Of a stretch of 64,000 nucleotides of DNA, positions 53,583 through 63,869 are shown piece by piece (within the stretch, counting starts at the first letter, position 1; each line of letters opens with the position of its first letter). The translations under genes and the position numbers were made by a program. The stretch spans positions 1 through 64,000 of the forward strand of contig NZ_JHQS01000055.1 of assembly GCF_014843845.1 (NCBI RefSeq), read 5' to 3'. Below the pieces are notes generated by a model, which was not told the origin of the DNA, ran no database searches, and saw only the letters and a list, made by a program, of their open reading frames with translations. The DNA is from Mesorhizobium amorphae (GTDB lineage: Bacteria > Pseudomonadota > Alphaproteobacteria > Rhizobiales > Rhizobiaceae).

Positions 53583-54730
53583 GCCGGCCGGATGCTGCCA
53601 CGTTGGAAATCCCGCTTCAGCAGGCGGACCGGGTCGAGAACAGCCCCGCCAAGGTCCGGGCATTCGTCGAGCTTTTCAACGACATCCCGGTGCATGATCT
53701 CGTTGCCAATCTGACGGTCTCGGTCGAGACCTTGGAGATCGCCGGCCGCGCCTTCCCGCTGACGCTGAACGACGCCAGCGAGGCGCCGAATTGTTACATC
53801 TGCTGCCCGTCCAGCGCCTATATCGACTATGCCGTCGACGAGACACGCAATTTCGTCGCGCACCCCTTGCTGCGGCGGGCGCTTCGGGCATTGATCGGCG
53901 CTTGCGCGCCGCTGGTCAGGGCGAGCGGTCTCGACCATCAGGTGCAGGTCAACAACTGGCTCTATTCGACCAATCCGGTGCCTCTGCTCGACCGCGCCGC
54001 GGTCATCGCACTGCGCGCCAACCTTGCCGCGCGGTTCCTCGACCGCGCCATCGTCATCCGTTCGCTGAACGAGATCGCCGATCCCGCGACCATCGCGGCG
54101 TTGAAGGCCGAAGGCTTTCGCATGCTGGCGGCGCGCCAGATCTACATCTTTGCCGACCGCAGCGCCGCGCCGGCCATGACCAACGACATGAAGCGCGACC
54201 GCAAGCGGCTGCGCATGACCGGCTTCGAGAGGGTCAGCAATGCCGATTTCGGCGAGGCCGACTATGCGCGCTCAGAAGAACTCTACCGCATGCTCTATCT
54301 CGACAAATACACGCCGCTCAATCCGCATTACACCGCCCGCTACATTGCGGAGATGCACCGCCGCGGCATAATCAGCCTGGCAGGCCTGCGCCGGCCGGGT
54401 GGTGAGCTTGTCGCCGTGACCGCCCTGTTCGAGAACGGCCGCACGCTGACCCAGCCGATCGTCGGCTACGACACCGGCCTGCCGATCGAGGAAGGCCTCT
54501 ACCGCATGGTGATGGCGATGGCGCAGGACCATGCCACGGCGCGCGGCCTGTTCTTCAACATGAGCGCCGGTGCCGCCGACTTCAAACGCCGGCGCGGCGC
54601 CGTACCGGCGATCGAGTACAACGCCGTCTATGCCGGCCATCTGCCGCGCCGCCGCCGCGTGGCGATCCGCATCATGGAAACCGTGCTGGCGCGGATCGGC
54701 ATCCCGCTGCTCAGGAGGTTCGAACTATGA
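53579..54730 (+). CDS. GNAT/FemAB-like acyltransferase (operon gene 5)
   Basis: 383 residues from the GTG at 53579, chosen because it gives the same 4-nt overlap as the other junctions; an ATG at 53564 is possible. The second half has an acyl-transferase-like layout (AYARSEELYRMLYLDKYTP-like block, then RGIISLAGLRRPGGELVAVTALFENG), and CYICCPSS lies near residue 75. It probably moves an acyl or aminoacyl group onto an amine. The family call is from pattern only. Confidence 0.65.
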   Translation: MSRPDAATLEIPLQQADRVENSPAKVRAFVELFNDIPVHDLVANLTVSVETLEIAGRAFPLTLNDASEAPNCYICCPSSAYIDYAVDETRNFVAHPLLRRALRALIGACAPLVRASGLDHQVQVNNWLYSTNPVPLLDRAAVIALRANLAARFLDRAIVIRSLNEIADPATIAALKAEGFRMLAARQIYIFADRSAAPAMTNDMKRDRKRLRMTGFERVSNADFGEADYARSEELYRMLYLDKYTPLNPHYTARYIAEMHRRGIISLAGLRRPGGELVAVTALFENGRTLTQPIVGYDTGLPIEEGLYRMVMAMAQDHATARGLFFNMSAGAADFKRRRGAVPAIEYNAVYAGHLPRRRRVAIRIMETVLARIGIPLLRRFEL

Positions 54731-55725
54731 GCGAGCGCCAAAAAAGCAAGAATCATTGGCAGGCGGTGGCGCTGTCGACCGACATCAGGGACAAGCCGAA
54801 GCGCATCCTGTTCGACGGCGCGCCGCTGGTGCTGTTCCGCTCGGAGCAAGGCATTGCAGCGCTTTTCGACCGCTGCCCGCACCGGCTGGTCGAACTGTCG
54901 ACCGGCAAGGTGGTCGGCGGCGAGATCGAATGCCCCTATCACGGCTGGCGCTACAATGGCGACGGACGCTGCACCGCCATTCCCGGCCATGTCGGCGAGA
55001 TGCCGCACTACCGGGTGCGCAGCTTTAGCGCCATCGAACGCGACGGCGTCGTCTTCGTGTCGTCGGGCGCGCCTGAGAGCGAACCCTATCTCCACTGCAT
55101 GCAGGGCAAGGACATCGTCGTGCGGCGGGTGCGCTCCTCGACCCAATCGACGGTCGTCGACGCGGCCGAGAACATCCTCGATGCCACCCACACCCACTTC
55201 ACCCACAAGGGCCTGCTGCGCGGCCTGAGTTCGAAGCGCCATCTCGTGCGCGTCGAAGTGACCGGCGGGGAGGGCTGGGTCGAGGCCTGCTACACCGGCG
55301 AGGAGCGCCAGCAAGGACTGATCAGTCGGCTGCTGGAGGGCGAGCGGGCGAAAACCATCGGCCGCTTCCGCCACCCCGGCATCGCCGAGCTGGAATATTG
55401 GGGCAAGGGCGGGCTGGCGCTGGCCACGACCTTCCATTTGCGCCAGGCCGACGAGCGCACCGTCGAGGGTGTCGGCTGGCTGATCGGCCCGCGCCAGGGA
55501 TGGCTCGGCGAGATCAAGGCGCTCGCCTTCAAGCCGCTGTTCAACATCGCCCTCGAGCAGGATCGCCGCGTGCTGAAATCGGCGAGCGACAACGCCCGCT
55601 TCGAGCCGCCGGCGCGCCCGGCGATCGGTCCGCTCGATTTCCTGCGCCGCGACATCGCCGCCATCATGGACGGCGAGATGCCGGCATCCGCGGCCAGGCC
55701 GCGCGTCCACCAGATCGAGCTTTAG
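54727..55725 (+). CDS. Rieske non-haem iron oxygenase (operon gene 6)
   Basis: 332 residues. Rieske [2Fe-2S] ligands C50-x-H52 in CPHRL and C69-x2-H72 in CPYHGWRY. The mononuclear iron site is D152/H155/H160 in NILDATHTHFTH. It would insert oxygen or desaturate the product late in the pathway. No reductase or ferredoxin gene is nearby, so these must come from elsewhere. ATGA overlap with gene 5. Confidence 0.9.
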   Translation: MSERQKSKNHWQAVALSTDIRDKPKRILFDGAPLVLFRSEQGIAALFDRCPHRLVELSTGKVVGGEIECPYHGWRYNGDGRCTAIPGHVGEMPHYRVRSFSAIERDGVVFVSSGAPESEPYLHCMQGKDIVVRRVRSSTQSTVVDAAENILDATHTHFTHKGLLRGLSSKRHLVRVEVTGGEGWVEACYTGEERQQGLISRLLEGERAKTIGRFRHPGIAELEYWGKGGLALATTFHLRQADERTVEGVGWLIGPRQGWLGEIKALAFKPLFNIALEQDRRVLKSASDNARFEPPARPAIGPLDFLRRDIAAIMDGEMPASAARPRVHQIEL

Positions 55726-55817
55726 CGAAAGCCGGTTTTCGGAATGATGCCTGTTTTCGACCCTCCGATAAGTGCTAGCTTCCCTGGCAAAGTCCGCCTT
55801 CCTGGAGCGCCCAAGAC

Positions 55818-56201
55818 GTGATCGATCACATAACCATCGCGGTCAGCGACCTGCAGACGAGCAAGCTCTTCTACGAGAGAGCGCTTGAGCCTTTGGGATA
55901 TCGCCTCTCGTTCGGCAAGGAGGGCGTGTTCTGGGCCTTTGATGTTGGCGACGGCGCCCTGTTCGAGATCCAGACATCGGACAGCAAACCACCCCTGACG
56001 CATTTGCACGTCGCTTTCCGGGTCAACAGCAAGGCAGAGGTCGAGGCGTTTTATCGGGCTGCTCTCGACGCGGGTGCCACCGACAATGGCGCGCCCGGCC
56101 CGCGTCCGGACTATGCCGTGAACTACTATGCCTGCTTTGTTCTTGATCCCGATGGCTACAACATCGAGGCCATGGTCAATGAGCCTGTGACGCCAGCGTA
56201 A
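55818..56201 (+). CDS. VOC-superfamily (glyoxalase-like) protein
   Basis: 127 residues from a GTG. Starts IDHITIAVSDLQTSKLFYERAL, then HLHVAFRVNSKAEVEAFY and FVLDPDGYNIEAMVN, the usual glyoxalase/bleomycin-resistance blocks with likely metal His and Glu. The reaction is unknown. It is 92 nt after the Rieske gene and has lower GC, so it may not belong to that operon. Confidence 0.85.
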   Translation: MIDHITIAVSDLQTSKLFYERALEPLGYRLSFGKEGVFWAFDVGDGALFEIQTSDSKPPLTHLHVAFRVNSKAEVEAFYRAALDAGATDNGAPGPRPDYAVNYYACFVLDPDGYNIEAMVNEPVTPA

Positions 56202-56288
56202 CAGAAACGCTGGCGCCGGCTGAGGGCGCAGCCTGCGGAAAAGCCAAGCCTTGGCAACAGGATAGCCAGGTTTCCTGAATCGGATGAT

Positions 56289-57452
56289 TCAACTCTGCAG
56301 CGGGCCGTTCCATTCCATATCGCGGGTCGAGGCTGCCTGCAGGCTGATGCGCTCGCGCCATGCCGTGCCTGCGATCTCCGCCAGCGCCCGCCACTGCGCT
56401 TTCTTCGGTGCGGGGTCATCGGGCCAGTCGAGCAAGTCGTCGGCCTCGCGCATCGCCTGACGGAAATCACGAAGCCCACCGGAACGCAGCGCCGCCGGCA
56501 GCCCGTACATCCGCATGGCGAGCCGCACCGTCTGCGGAGCGACAACATCGGGCTTCACCTCCGCGCCGTCCCCCAGCATAGCGTCGGCGAAGCGCGACGG
56601 ATCGCGAAAGAAATGCAGGCCGCTGACGGCGCGCGGATTGCACTCCAGCGGCAGCACGCGGCCGTCCGCCTCGCGCATCAGGTCGAGGGAGATCTGCCCG
56701 TTCCAGCCCGTTGCCGCGACGATGAGTTCGACCAGATGCCGCGCGGCCGCATCCTCGACCCGCTCGAAGTAGATGCCGGCACCCCTGCCGGCGCGATAGA
56801 GCGAACGGTAGAGCGAGAACGCCTTGAGGGCGCCGTCGCGCGCCACCGCATAGGCGCTGATCTCGTCGCCGGGCACGAAACGCTGCGCCACCCAGGGTGC
56901 GGCGGGCGACGGACGGATGGCGTCGAGCGCGCCGGGCGAGGGGCGGAGCAGCACCTGGCTGGCGAAGCGCGACCAGACCGGCTTGAAGACCAGCTCGCGC
57001 GAGCGGCAGCGCACCGCCTCCAGATCGGCGGTCGATTGCAGCAGCGTCGTCTCCGGCACGGCCAGGCCAAAACTCTTGGCCAGGCGGATGAAGGCGTATT
57101 TGTTGTGGACCTGGGCAAGTAGCTCGATACCCGGCGCGAACAGGCGGGCAGGGATGGCACGCTCGCGCCAGGCAAGGGCGAGGTAAAACACCTCCTCGCA
57201 GGTCGGGATGACCAACTTGACGCCTTCGGCCCGCACCAGCACCTCGACCGCTTCGGCGTAGGCCGCCGGCGCAAAGCGCGGCGGCGGCAGGCGGTGATAG
57301 CGCGCGCAGGCGCTGCTGGCGGCGGCGATCGGGTGGGCCGGGCTGTCGGCCAGGATCACCCTGCGTCCTGCGCCATGCAGCAGCCGCGCCAGATGCAGCG
57401 CCACCGGCGCGCGAGCCCCGGTGACGAGTATGGTGTTATCGGGCCCCGGCAT
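56289..57452 (-). CDS. ATP-grasp enzyme
   Basis: 387 residues. Rossmann-like start ILVTGARAPVALHLARLL, then the ATP-grasp domain: HNKYAFIRLAKSFGLAVPET, FKPVWSRFASQVLL, QRFVPGDEISAYAV, and the Mg site LPLECNPRAVSGLHF. ATP-grasp ligases join a carboxylate to an amine or similar nucleophile. Convergent with the six-gene operon and 75 nt after an M20 amidohydrolase on the same strand. It could act in the same pathway, which is an inference. Confidence 0.85.
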   Translation of the reverse strand: MPGPDNTILVTGARAPVALHLARLLHGAGRRVILADSPAHPIAAASSACARYHRLPPPRFAPAAYAEAVEVLVRAEGVKLVIPTCEEVFYLALAWRERAIPARLFAPGIELLAQVHNKYAFIRLAKSFGLAVPETTLLQSTADLEAVRCRSRELVFKPVWSRFASQVLLRPSPGALDAIRPSPAAPWVAQRFVPGDEISAYAVARDGALKAFSLYRSLYRAGRGAGIYFERVEDAAARHLVELIVAATGWNGQISLDLMREADGRVLPLECNPRAVSGLHFFRDPSRFADAMLGDGAEVKPDVVAPQTVRLAMRMYGLPAALRSGGLRDFRQAMREADDLLDWPDDPAPKKAQWRALAEIAGTAWRERISLQAASTRDMEWNGPLQS

Positions 57453-57527
57453 CGGCAGGCTGTTCGCAATGGTTAAGGTCGCGGCGAGCGTTGCGCGAAA
57501 TCCGAGCGCTTGGCAACGGCGCGAGCG

Positions 57528-58703
57528 CTACCGCCCGCGGGGCAGCGCGCGCTCGACGACGTTGAGGAAGAAGCGGATGCCGATCGGGATGACGGCGTCG
57601 TTGAAGACGAAGCGGTCGCCATGCAGTCCTTCGCCCGCGCCGACATCGCCGGCGCCGATCCAGGCATAGGCGCCGTCGCCGACGGCTTGCAGCAAATAGG
57701 CAAAATCCTCGCAGCCCATGCTCGGCTGGAACTCGGTAAGGACACGATCCGCGCCGATCGTCTCAGCGGCGGCCGCTGCCGCGAGCGCCGCGCCATCAGG
57801 CGGATTCACCACCGGCGGATAGCCACGCTTGTAGGTGAGCGCGGCGCTCGCCCCGTGCATTGCCGCGCAGGCCTGCGCCACGCGCTCGATCTCGGCAGCG
57901 CAATGATCCGACAGCGCCCAGTCGTAGAAGCGGCAGGTGCCCTCGACCTTCACCTCGCCTGGCACGAAATTGTTGAAGCGGCCGCCATGGATTTGCGTCA
58001 CCGACAGCACAATGGGCGACAGCGGATCGACGCTGCGGCTGACCAGGCGCTGGATGGCGGTGACGAAGCTTGCTGCCGCCAGCAGCGGATCGTCGCCCAG
58101 ATGCGGCATCGCCGCGTGGCAGCCGTTGCCGCAAAAGGCGATCTCGAAATCGTCGACCGCCGCCATTTGCGGCCCGGACCGCACGCCGACATGGCCTTCC
58201 GGAAAGCCCGGCCAGTTGTGGACCGCAAACACCTGCTCGACCGGAAAACGGTCAAGCAGCCCGTCCTCGATCATCGTCTTGCCACCGCCCAGCACCTCCT
58301 CGGCCGGCTGGAACACGAACACCACCGTGCCGTCAAAATTACCGCTCTCGGCAAGCAGCTTTGCGGCGCCGAGCAGCATCGCCATATGGCCGTCATGGCC
58401 GCAGGCATGCATGACGCCGTCCTTGCGCGAGGCATAGTCGACACCGGCGGCTTCCGTGATCGGCAAGGCGTCGAGCTCGGCGCGCAGCGCGATCGACCGG
58501 CGGCTTGTGCCCTTGGTCAGCGTGGCCACCACTGCGGTTGCGCTGACGTCGGTATGAACGGAAAGGCCGAATTCTCTAAGCTTTCCCGCGACGAAGGCCG
58601 CCGTCTCGTGTTCGGCAAAGCCCAGCTCCGGATTGGCATGGATGTGCCGCCGCCAGCCGATCGCCTCCGGCACGATCGCCGTCACCCTGTCGTTCTCCTG
58701 CAT
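57528..58703 (-). CDS. M20-family amidohydrolase
   Basis: 391 residues from the ATG at 58703, with GGAG about 8 nt before. WRRHIHANPELGFAEHET, RAELDALPITE, and the zinc block HACGHDGHMAMLLGAA match N-acyl-amino-acid or hippurate hydrolases. It cleaves an acyl group from an amino acid or related amide. Divergent from an AraC regulator and just upstream of the ATP-grasp gene. Confidence 0.92.
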   Translation of the reverse strand: MQENDRVTAIVPEAIGWRRHIHANPELGFAEHETAAFVAGKLREFGLSVHTDVSATAVVATLTKGTSRRSIALRAELDALPITEAAGVDYASRKDGVMHACGHDGHMAMLLGAAKLLAESGNFDGTVVFVFQPAEEVLGGGKTMIEDGLLDRFPVEQVFAVHNWPGFPEGHVGVRSGPQMAAVDDFEIAFCGNGCHAAMPHLGDDPLLAAASFVTAIQRLVSRSVDPLSPIVLSVTQIHGGRFNNFVPGEVKVEGTCRFYDWALSDHCAAEIERVAQACAAMHGASAALTYKRGYPPVVNPPDGAALAAAAAAETIGADRVLTEFQPSMGCEDFAYLLQAVGDGAYAWIGAGDVGAGEGLHGDRFVFNDAVIPIGIRFFLNVVERALPRGR

Positions 58704-58806
58704 GATCAAATCTCCGCGTCCTGTGTCGCTTGGGATACCCGGTTGCCTGGCTTTCGGTCTTGAACGGGATTGACGGGCCGCGTGCTTTCGAGAAGGCTGG
58801 GGCACC

Positions 58807-59637
58807 ATGAGCGACGCCAGCGAACAGAGAGAACGCCAAGCAGCGCGGCTGACGCGGCATGCCGGCCTTGGCGGTCTCGAAATGCTCGCCGCCCGCTACC
58901 GCGACCATGCCTACGCGCTGCACACACACCCGACCTATGTCTTCGGTGTCGTCGTCGGCGGCGTCGAAAAGCTGAGGATCGGCCGCCGCAATCATCTGGC
59001 GCCGGCGGGCTCGATCATCGCCGTCAATCCGGAAGAACCGCATGACGGCGAGAAGGGCTGCGCCTCCGGCTGGGCCTACCGCACCTGCTATCCCGATGTG
59101 GCCTTGATGGGCGAGATCGCCGAGGATCTGGAATTGCCGGGCTTGCCGATGTTCGCCGAGGGAATTTTGCAGGCGCCCGACCTGGCGCGGGCCTTCGTGC
59201 ACGCGCACCGTCTGGCGGGGCAGGCGCTTGAGCAGGAAGCAGCGATGCTACTGGTGCTGCGCGAGCTGGTCAGCCGCTTCGGCGACGGCAAAGGCAACAT
59301 TCATGCATCGGACGGCGGCGAGGCGGTCAGGCGTTTCCGCCTCTATGGCGAATTGATCGAGGCCGATCTCGCCGCCGGCTTCGATCTCGCGCGCCTGGCC
59401 AGCGCAGCCGGCGTCAGCCGCTTCCAGGTCATTCGCGACTTCCATCGCGCAGCTTGCATGACGCCGGGACAATATCTGCGCGACCGCCGCATCCGCGCCG
59501 CGTCAGCACTGATGCGAACCGACATGCCGCTTGCCGAAATCGCCGTCGCGACCGGCTTTGCCGACCAGAGCCATCTGACAAGAGTGTTCAAGACCATCAA
59601 GGGCCTGTCGCCGGGCGCCTGGCGCGCTGCCGCGTAA
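58807..59637 (+). CDS. AraC-family regulator
   Basis: 276 residues. An N-terminal cupin-type sensor (LGGLEMLAARYRDHAYALHTHPTYVFGVVVGG) and C-terminal double helix-turn-helix with GVSRFQVIRDFHRA and TGFADQSHLTRVFKTIKGLSPGAWR. Divergent from the M20 gene across 103 nt, so probably its regulator; no dyad was seen. The ligand is unknown. Confidence 0.9.
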   Translation: MSDASEQRERQAARLTRHAGLGGLEMLAARYRDHAYALHTHPTYVFGVVVGGVEKLRIGRRNHLAPAGSIIAVNPEEPHDGEKGCASGWAYRTCYPDVALMGEIAEDLELPGLPMFAEGILQAPDLARAFVHAHRLAGQALEQEAAMLLVLRELVSRFGDGKGNIHASDGGEAVRRFRLYGELIEADLAAGFDLARLASAAGVSRFQVIRDFHRAACMTPGQYLRDRRIRAASALMRTDMPLAEIAVATGFADQSHLTRVFKTIKGLSPGAWRAAA

Positions 59638-59791
59638 GGCAACCACAAGTCGAAAATGAACCGGCCGTTATAGGGAACCCAACACGCATCTTCGCAGTTC
59701 AATGCGGGGAGGGCGGGGCGCTTCGTGAGCAGCCGGCACGGTCAGGCATGGCCTGTCCGTTTTGGTCGGCTGCCGGAGGAGACCCGCCGCC

Positions 59792-61060
59792 ATGAAGTTC
59801 TTTCACGCACTGCTTGCGTTTGCCGTCGCCGCTGTACTCGCTGCCAGCCCGGCCCGGGCCGTCGACCTCTCCATCGTGTCGGGCGACACCGGCAATGGCC
59901 TGAAGGTGCTTCGCGACATCCTTGACCAGTACGAGAAGAAAAGCGGCAACAAGGTCACCATCATTCCGATGCCGACCTCGACCACGGACCAGTTCGGCCA
60001 ATACAGGCTCTGGCTCGCCGCCCACAACGGCGACATCGACGTCTATCAGACCGACGTCATCTGGGCGCCGCAGCTGGCCAGCCAGCTTGTCGACCTGACT
60101 GCGGCGACCAAGGATGTCGTTGCGGCCCATTTCCCGTCGATCATCCAGTCGCAGACCGTCGACGGCAAGCTGGTGGCGCTGCCGATATTCACCGACGCAC
60201 CGGCGCTCTACTACCGCAAGGACCTGCTGGATAAGTATGGCGCCAAGCTGCCGGGAAGCTGGAGCGAGCTTGCCGCCACCGCCAAGCTCGTCATGGACAA
60301 GGAACGAGAGGCCGGCCACAAGGACATTTGGGGTTTTGTCTTCCAGGGCAACGCCTATGAGGGGCTGACCTGCGACGCGCTCGAATGGGTGATGTCGAAC
60401 GGCGGCGGGCAGATCATCGAGCCGGACGGCACGGTCTCGATCAACAATCCGAAGGCGGCGGCCGCCCTCGACATGGCCAAGGGCTGGGTGGGCACCATCG
60501 CGCCTCCGGGCGTTCTCGCCTACCAGGAGGAAGAGTCGCGCGGCGTCTGGCAGACCGGCAACGCCGTCTTCATGCGCAACTGGCCCTACGCCTATTCGCT
60601 GGGCGAGAGCGAAGGCTCGCCCATCAAGGGCAAGTTCGACGTGACCACGCTGCCGCCCGGGTCGGGCGAGGGCGCCCGCTCGGCGGCGACGCTCGGCGGC
60701 TGGAACCTCGCCGTTTCCAGATATTCGAAGAACACGGATGCAGCGATCGAGCTGGTCAAATGGGTCGCGTCGCCCGAGATGCAGAAGTACCGCGCGCTGA
60801 AGGCATCCTATCTGCCGACCATCCAGGCTCTCTACGACGATGCCGACATCGCCAGGGAGCAACCGGTCATCCCGCGCTGGAAGGAGGTCTTCCTCAACGC
60901 CGTGCCGCGTCCTTCGAATGAGGCCAAGGTCAGGTACAATGAGGTGTCCAACGCGTTCTGGACCGCCGTGCACAAGACGCTCTCCGGCGAAGGCACGGCC
61001 GCCGACAACCTCGCCGATCTCGAAGTGACGCTGACGAAGCTCAAGGGCGCCGCCTGGTGA
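59792..61060 (+). CDS. thuE: Sugar ABC transporter, periplasmic binding protein (ThuE-like)
   Basis: 422 residues from the ATG at 59792, with GGAGGA 10 nt upstream. A signal peptide ends at PARA. The mature part (LSIVSGDTGNGLKVLRDIL) and later blocks match the group-1 binding proteins, closest to ThuE for trehalose, maltose and sucrose. An upstream in-frame start at 59762 adds a non-signal leader and is rejected. First of three coupled transporter genes. Confidence 0.88.
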   Translation: MKFFHALLAFAVAAVLAASPARAVDLSIVSGDTGNGLKVLRDILDQYEKKSGNKVTIIPMPTSTTDQFGQYRLWLAAHNGDIDVYQTDVIWAPQLASQLVDLTAATKDVVAAHFPSIIQSQTVDGKLVALPIFTDAPALYYRKDLLDKYGAKLPGSWSELAATAKLVMDKEREAGHKDIWGFVFQGNAYEGLTCDALEWVMSNGGGQIIEPDGTVSINNPKAAAALDMAKGWVGTIAPPGVLAYQEEESRGVWQTGNAVFMRNWPYAYSLGESEGSPIKGKFDVTTLPPGSGEGARSAATLGGWNLAVSRYSKNTDAAIELVKWVASPEMQKYRALKASYLPTIQALYDDADIAREQPVIPRWKEVFLNAVPRPSNEAKVRYNEVSNAFWTAVHKTLSGEGTAADNLADLEVTLTKLKGAAW

Positions 61061-61995
61061 TGCAGGCGCGCTCTCGGCTGATGCGCCAGCGCGTGCGCTC
61101 GGCGTGGCTGTTCCTTGCCCCTATGCTCATCGTGCTCGCCGCTGTCGCCGGATGGCCGCTTCTGCGCACCATCTATTTCAGCTTCACCGACACCTCGTTG
61201 ACCGACCTCGAGGCAGGGCGCTGGATTGGCTTTGCCAATTACTTCTCGGTACTCAGCATGCCGAGCGGCCGGGTTCTCTACGACGGCCTGCTTGTCGACC
61301 CAGCCTGGTGGCGCGCCGTCTGGAACACGGTGCGCTTCGCTCTGATCTCGGTGACCTGCGAGACGGTCCTCGGCATGATCGTCGCTCTGGTGCTCAACGC
61401 CGAATTCCCCGGCCGCGGCTTCGTGCGCGCCGCTGTCCTCATCCCCTGGGCGATCCCGACGATCGTCTCGGCGAAGATGTGGCAGTGGATGCTCAACGAC
61501 CAGTTCGGCATCATCAACGACGTGCTGCTCAACCTCGGCCTGATCAGCACCAAGATCGCCTGGACCGCCAGCGCCGATACGGCAATGGTCGCCGTCCTCA
61601 TCGTCGATATCTGGAAGACGACGCCGTTCATGGCGCTTCTCATCCTCGCCGCGCTGCAGATGCTGCCGCGCGAGATCTACGAGGTCGCCCGGATCGATGG
61701 TGTGAGCCCCTGGCGGGTGTTCTGGAAGGTGACCTTGCCGCTCATCCGGCCGGCGCTGATGGTGGCGGTGATCTTCCGTGGCCTCGATGCGCTGCGCATC
61801 TTCGACCTGATCTATGTGCTGACGCCGAACAATGCGCACACCAAATCGATGTCGGTGTTTGCGCGCGAGAACCTGTTCGAGTTCGACAAATTCGCCTACG
61901 GCTCCGCCGCCTCGACGCTGCTTTTCCTCATCCTCGCCTTGCTGACCATGCTCGTGCTGTGGCTCGGCCGGGTCAGGCTGGACAGGGACTATTGA
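61060..61995 (+). CDS. thuF: Sugar ABC transporter permease (ThuF-like)
   Basis: 311 residues. Six membrane helices, with the EAA loop LPREIYEVARIDGVSPWRVF near residue 204 that contacts the ATPase. MalF-type. The ATG overlaps the thuE stop; a GTG at 61057 would also couple. Works with the next permease. Confidence 0.9.
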   Translation: MQARSRLMRQRVRSAWLFLAPMLIVLAAVAGWPLLRTIYFSFTDTSLTDLEAGRWIGFANYFSVLSMPSGRVLYDGLLVDPAWWRAVWNTVRFALISVTCETVLGMIVALVLNAEFPGRGFVRAAVLIPWAIPTIVSAKMWQWMLNDQFGIINDVLLNLGLISTKIAWTASADTAMVAVLIVDIWKTTPFMALLILAALQMLPREIYEVARIDGVSPWRVFWKVTLPLIRPALMVAVIFRGLDALRIFDLIYVLTPNNAHTKSMSVFARENLFEFDKFAYGSAASTLLFLILALLTMLVLWLGRVRLDRDY

Positions 61996-61997
61996 TC

Positions 61998-62837
<840 letters not shown>

Positions 62838-62923
62838 ACGTTCTTTGGTGACGGCTCTCGTTTTGCGCCGCTGAGTCCTTGGCTAGTGTCACCGGATACC
62901 TTCATCGGTAAGTTAGTGCTCGA

Positions 62924-63820
62924 ATGCATCAAGATGTCTCGATCGATAGCGACCTCGTTCGCCGGCTGATTGCCGCGCAGTTTCCTCTCTGGGCGGACCT
63001 GCCGGTGGAACCGGTCGAGCCGGGCGGCTGGGACAATCGCACCTTCCGCCTCGGCGACGACATGTCGGTGCGCCTGCCGAGCGCGGCGTCCTATGCCGCA
63101 CAGGTCGAGAAGGAGCAGCGCTGGCTGCCCCTGCTCGCGCCGCATCTGCCGCTGCCGATCCCGGTGCCGCTGGCCAAGGGTGCGCCCGGGCAAGACTACC
63201 CCTGGCCCTGGTCGGTCTATGGCTGGCTGCGCGGCAGGCCTGCTGCGAACGGCGGGATTGCCGATCTCACGGGCTTCGCCCGCTCGCTGGCCGATTTTCT
63301 GCTCGCGCTTTACCGCATCGATGCCAATGATGGCCCGCCGGCGGGCCAGCACAATTTCCATCGCGGCGGCCGGCCTGCGGTCTACGACGCCGAGACCCGT
63401 ACAGCACTGTCGGCACTGACTGGGCGCCTCGACACGGATACCGCGCAAGAGGTTTGGGCAAGCGCGCTTGGCTCCGGGTGGCAGCGCCCGCCGGTCTGGG
63501 TCCATGGCGACATCGCCTCCGGCAATCTGCTGGTCGAGGGCGGAAAGCTCCGCGGCGTCATCGATTTCGGCAGTTCGGCCGTCGGCGATCCCGCCTGCGA
63601 CCTGGTGATCGCCTGGATCGAGTTTTCCGGAGAGAGTCGGCAAGCCTTCCGCGATGGGCTCGCCCTCGACGAGCAGACCTGGGCGCGCGCCCGGGGCTGG
63701 GCATTGTGGAAAGCCCTGATCACCGCTTCCGGCCACGACGGCAACCAGCGCGAGGCGGAAAGATCCTGGGCCATTATCGACGAGGTGCTGGCGGACCATC
63801 GGCGGGTTTATCGTCGATAG
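62924..63820 (+). CDS. Aminoglycoside-phosphotransferase-family kinase
   Basis: 298 residues. Nucleotide-binding start, then the catalytic block WVHGDIASGNLLVEGGKLRG and VIDFGSSAVGDPACDLVIAW, the APH/choline-kinase Asp and DFG-like residues. Many such chromosomal genes do not give resistance, so a metabolic substrate is as likely as an antibiotic. It lies 86 nt after thuG in the same direction and may be cotranscribed. Confidence 0.9.
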   Translation: MHQDVSIDSDLVRRLIAAQFPLWADLPVEPVEPGGWDNRTFRLGDDMSVRLPSAASYAAQVEKEQRWLPLLAPHLPLPIPVPLAKGAPGQDYPWPWSVYGWLRGRPAANGGIADLTGFARSLADFLLALYRIDANDGPPAGQHNFHRGGRPAVYDAETRTALSALTGRLDTDTAQEVWASALGSGWQRPPVWVHGDIASGNLLVEGGKLRGVIDFGSSAVGDPACDLVIAWIEFSGESRQAFRDGLALDEQTWARARGWALWKALITASGHDGNQREAERSWAIIDEVLADHRRVYRR

Positions 63821-63869
63821 ACCGGCTCGGTGTCGTCACGTCAGGACGAGAACTTTCGCGGCGATCAGG

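Noticed and set aside
55726..55817. Third full copy of the GCGCATGA hairpin
   Set aside because: Only a half-arm (GGTTTTCGGAATGATGCC) is present; too little to call.
62924..63820. True antibiotic resistance gene
   Set aside because: The APH fold alone does not show resistance; there is no mobile element or resistance context.
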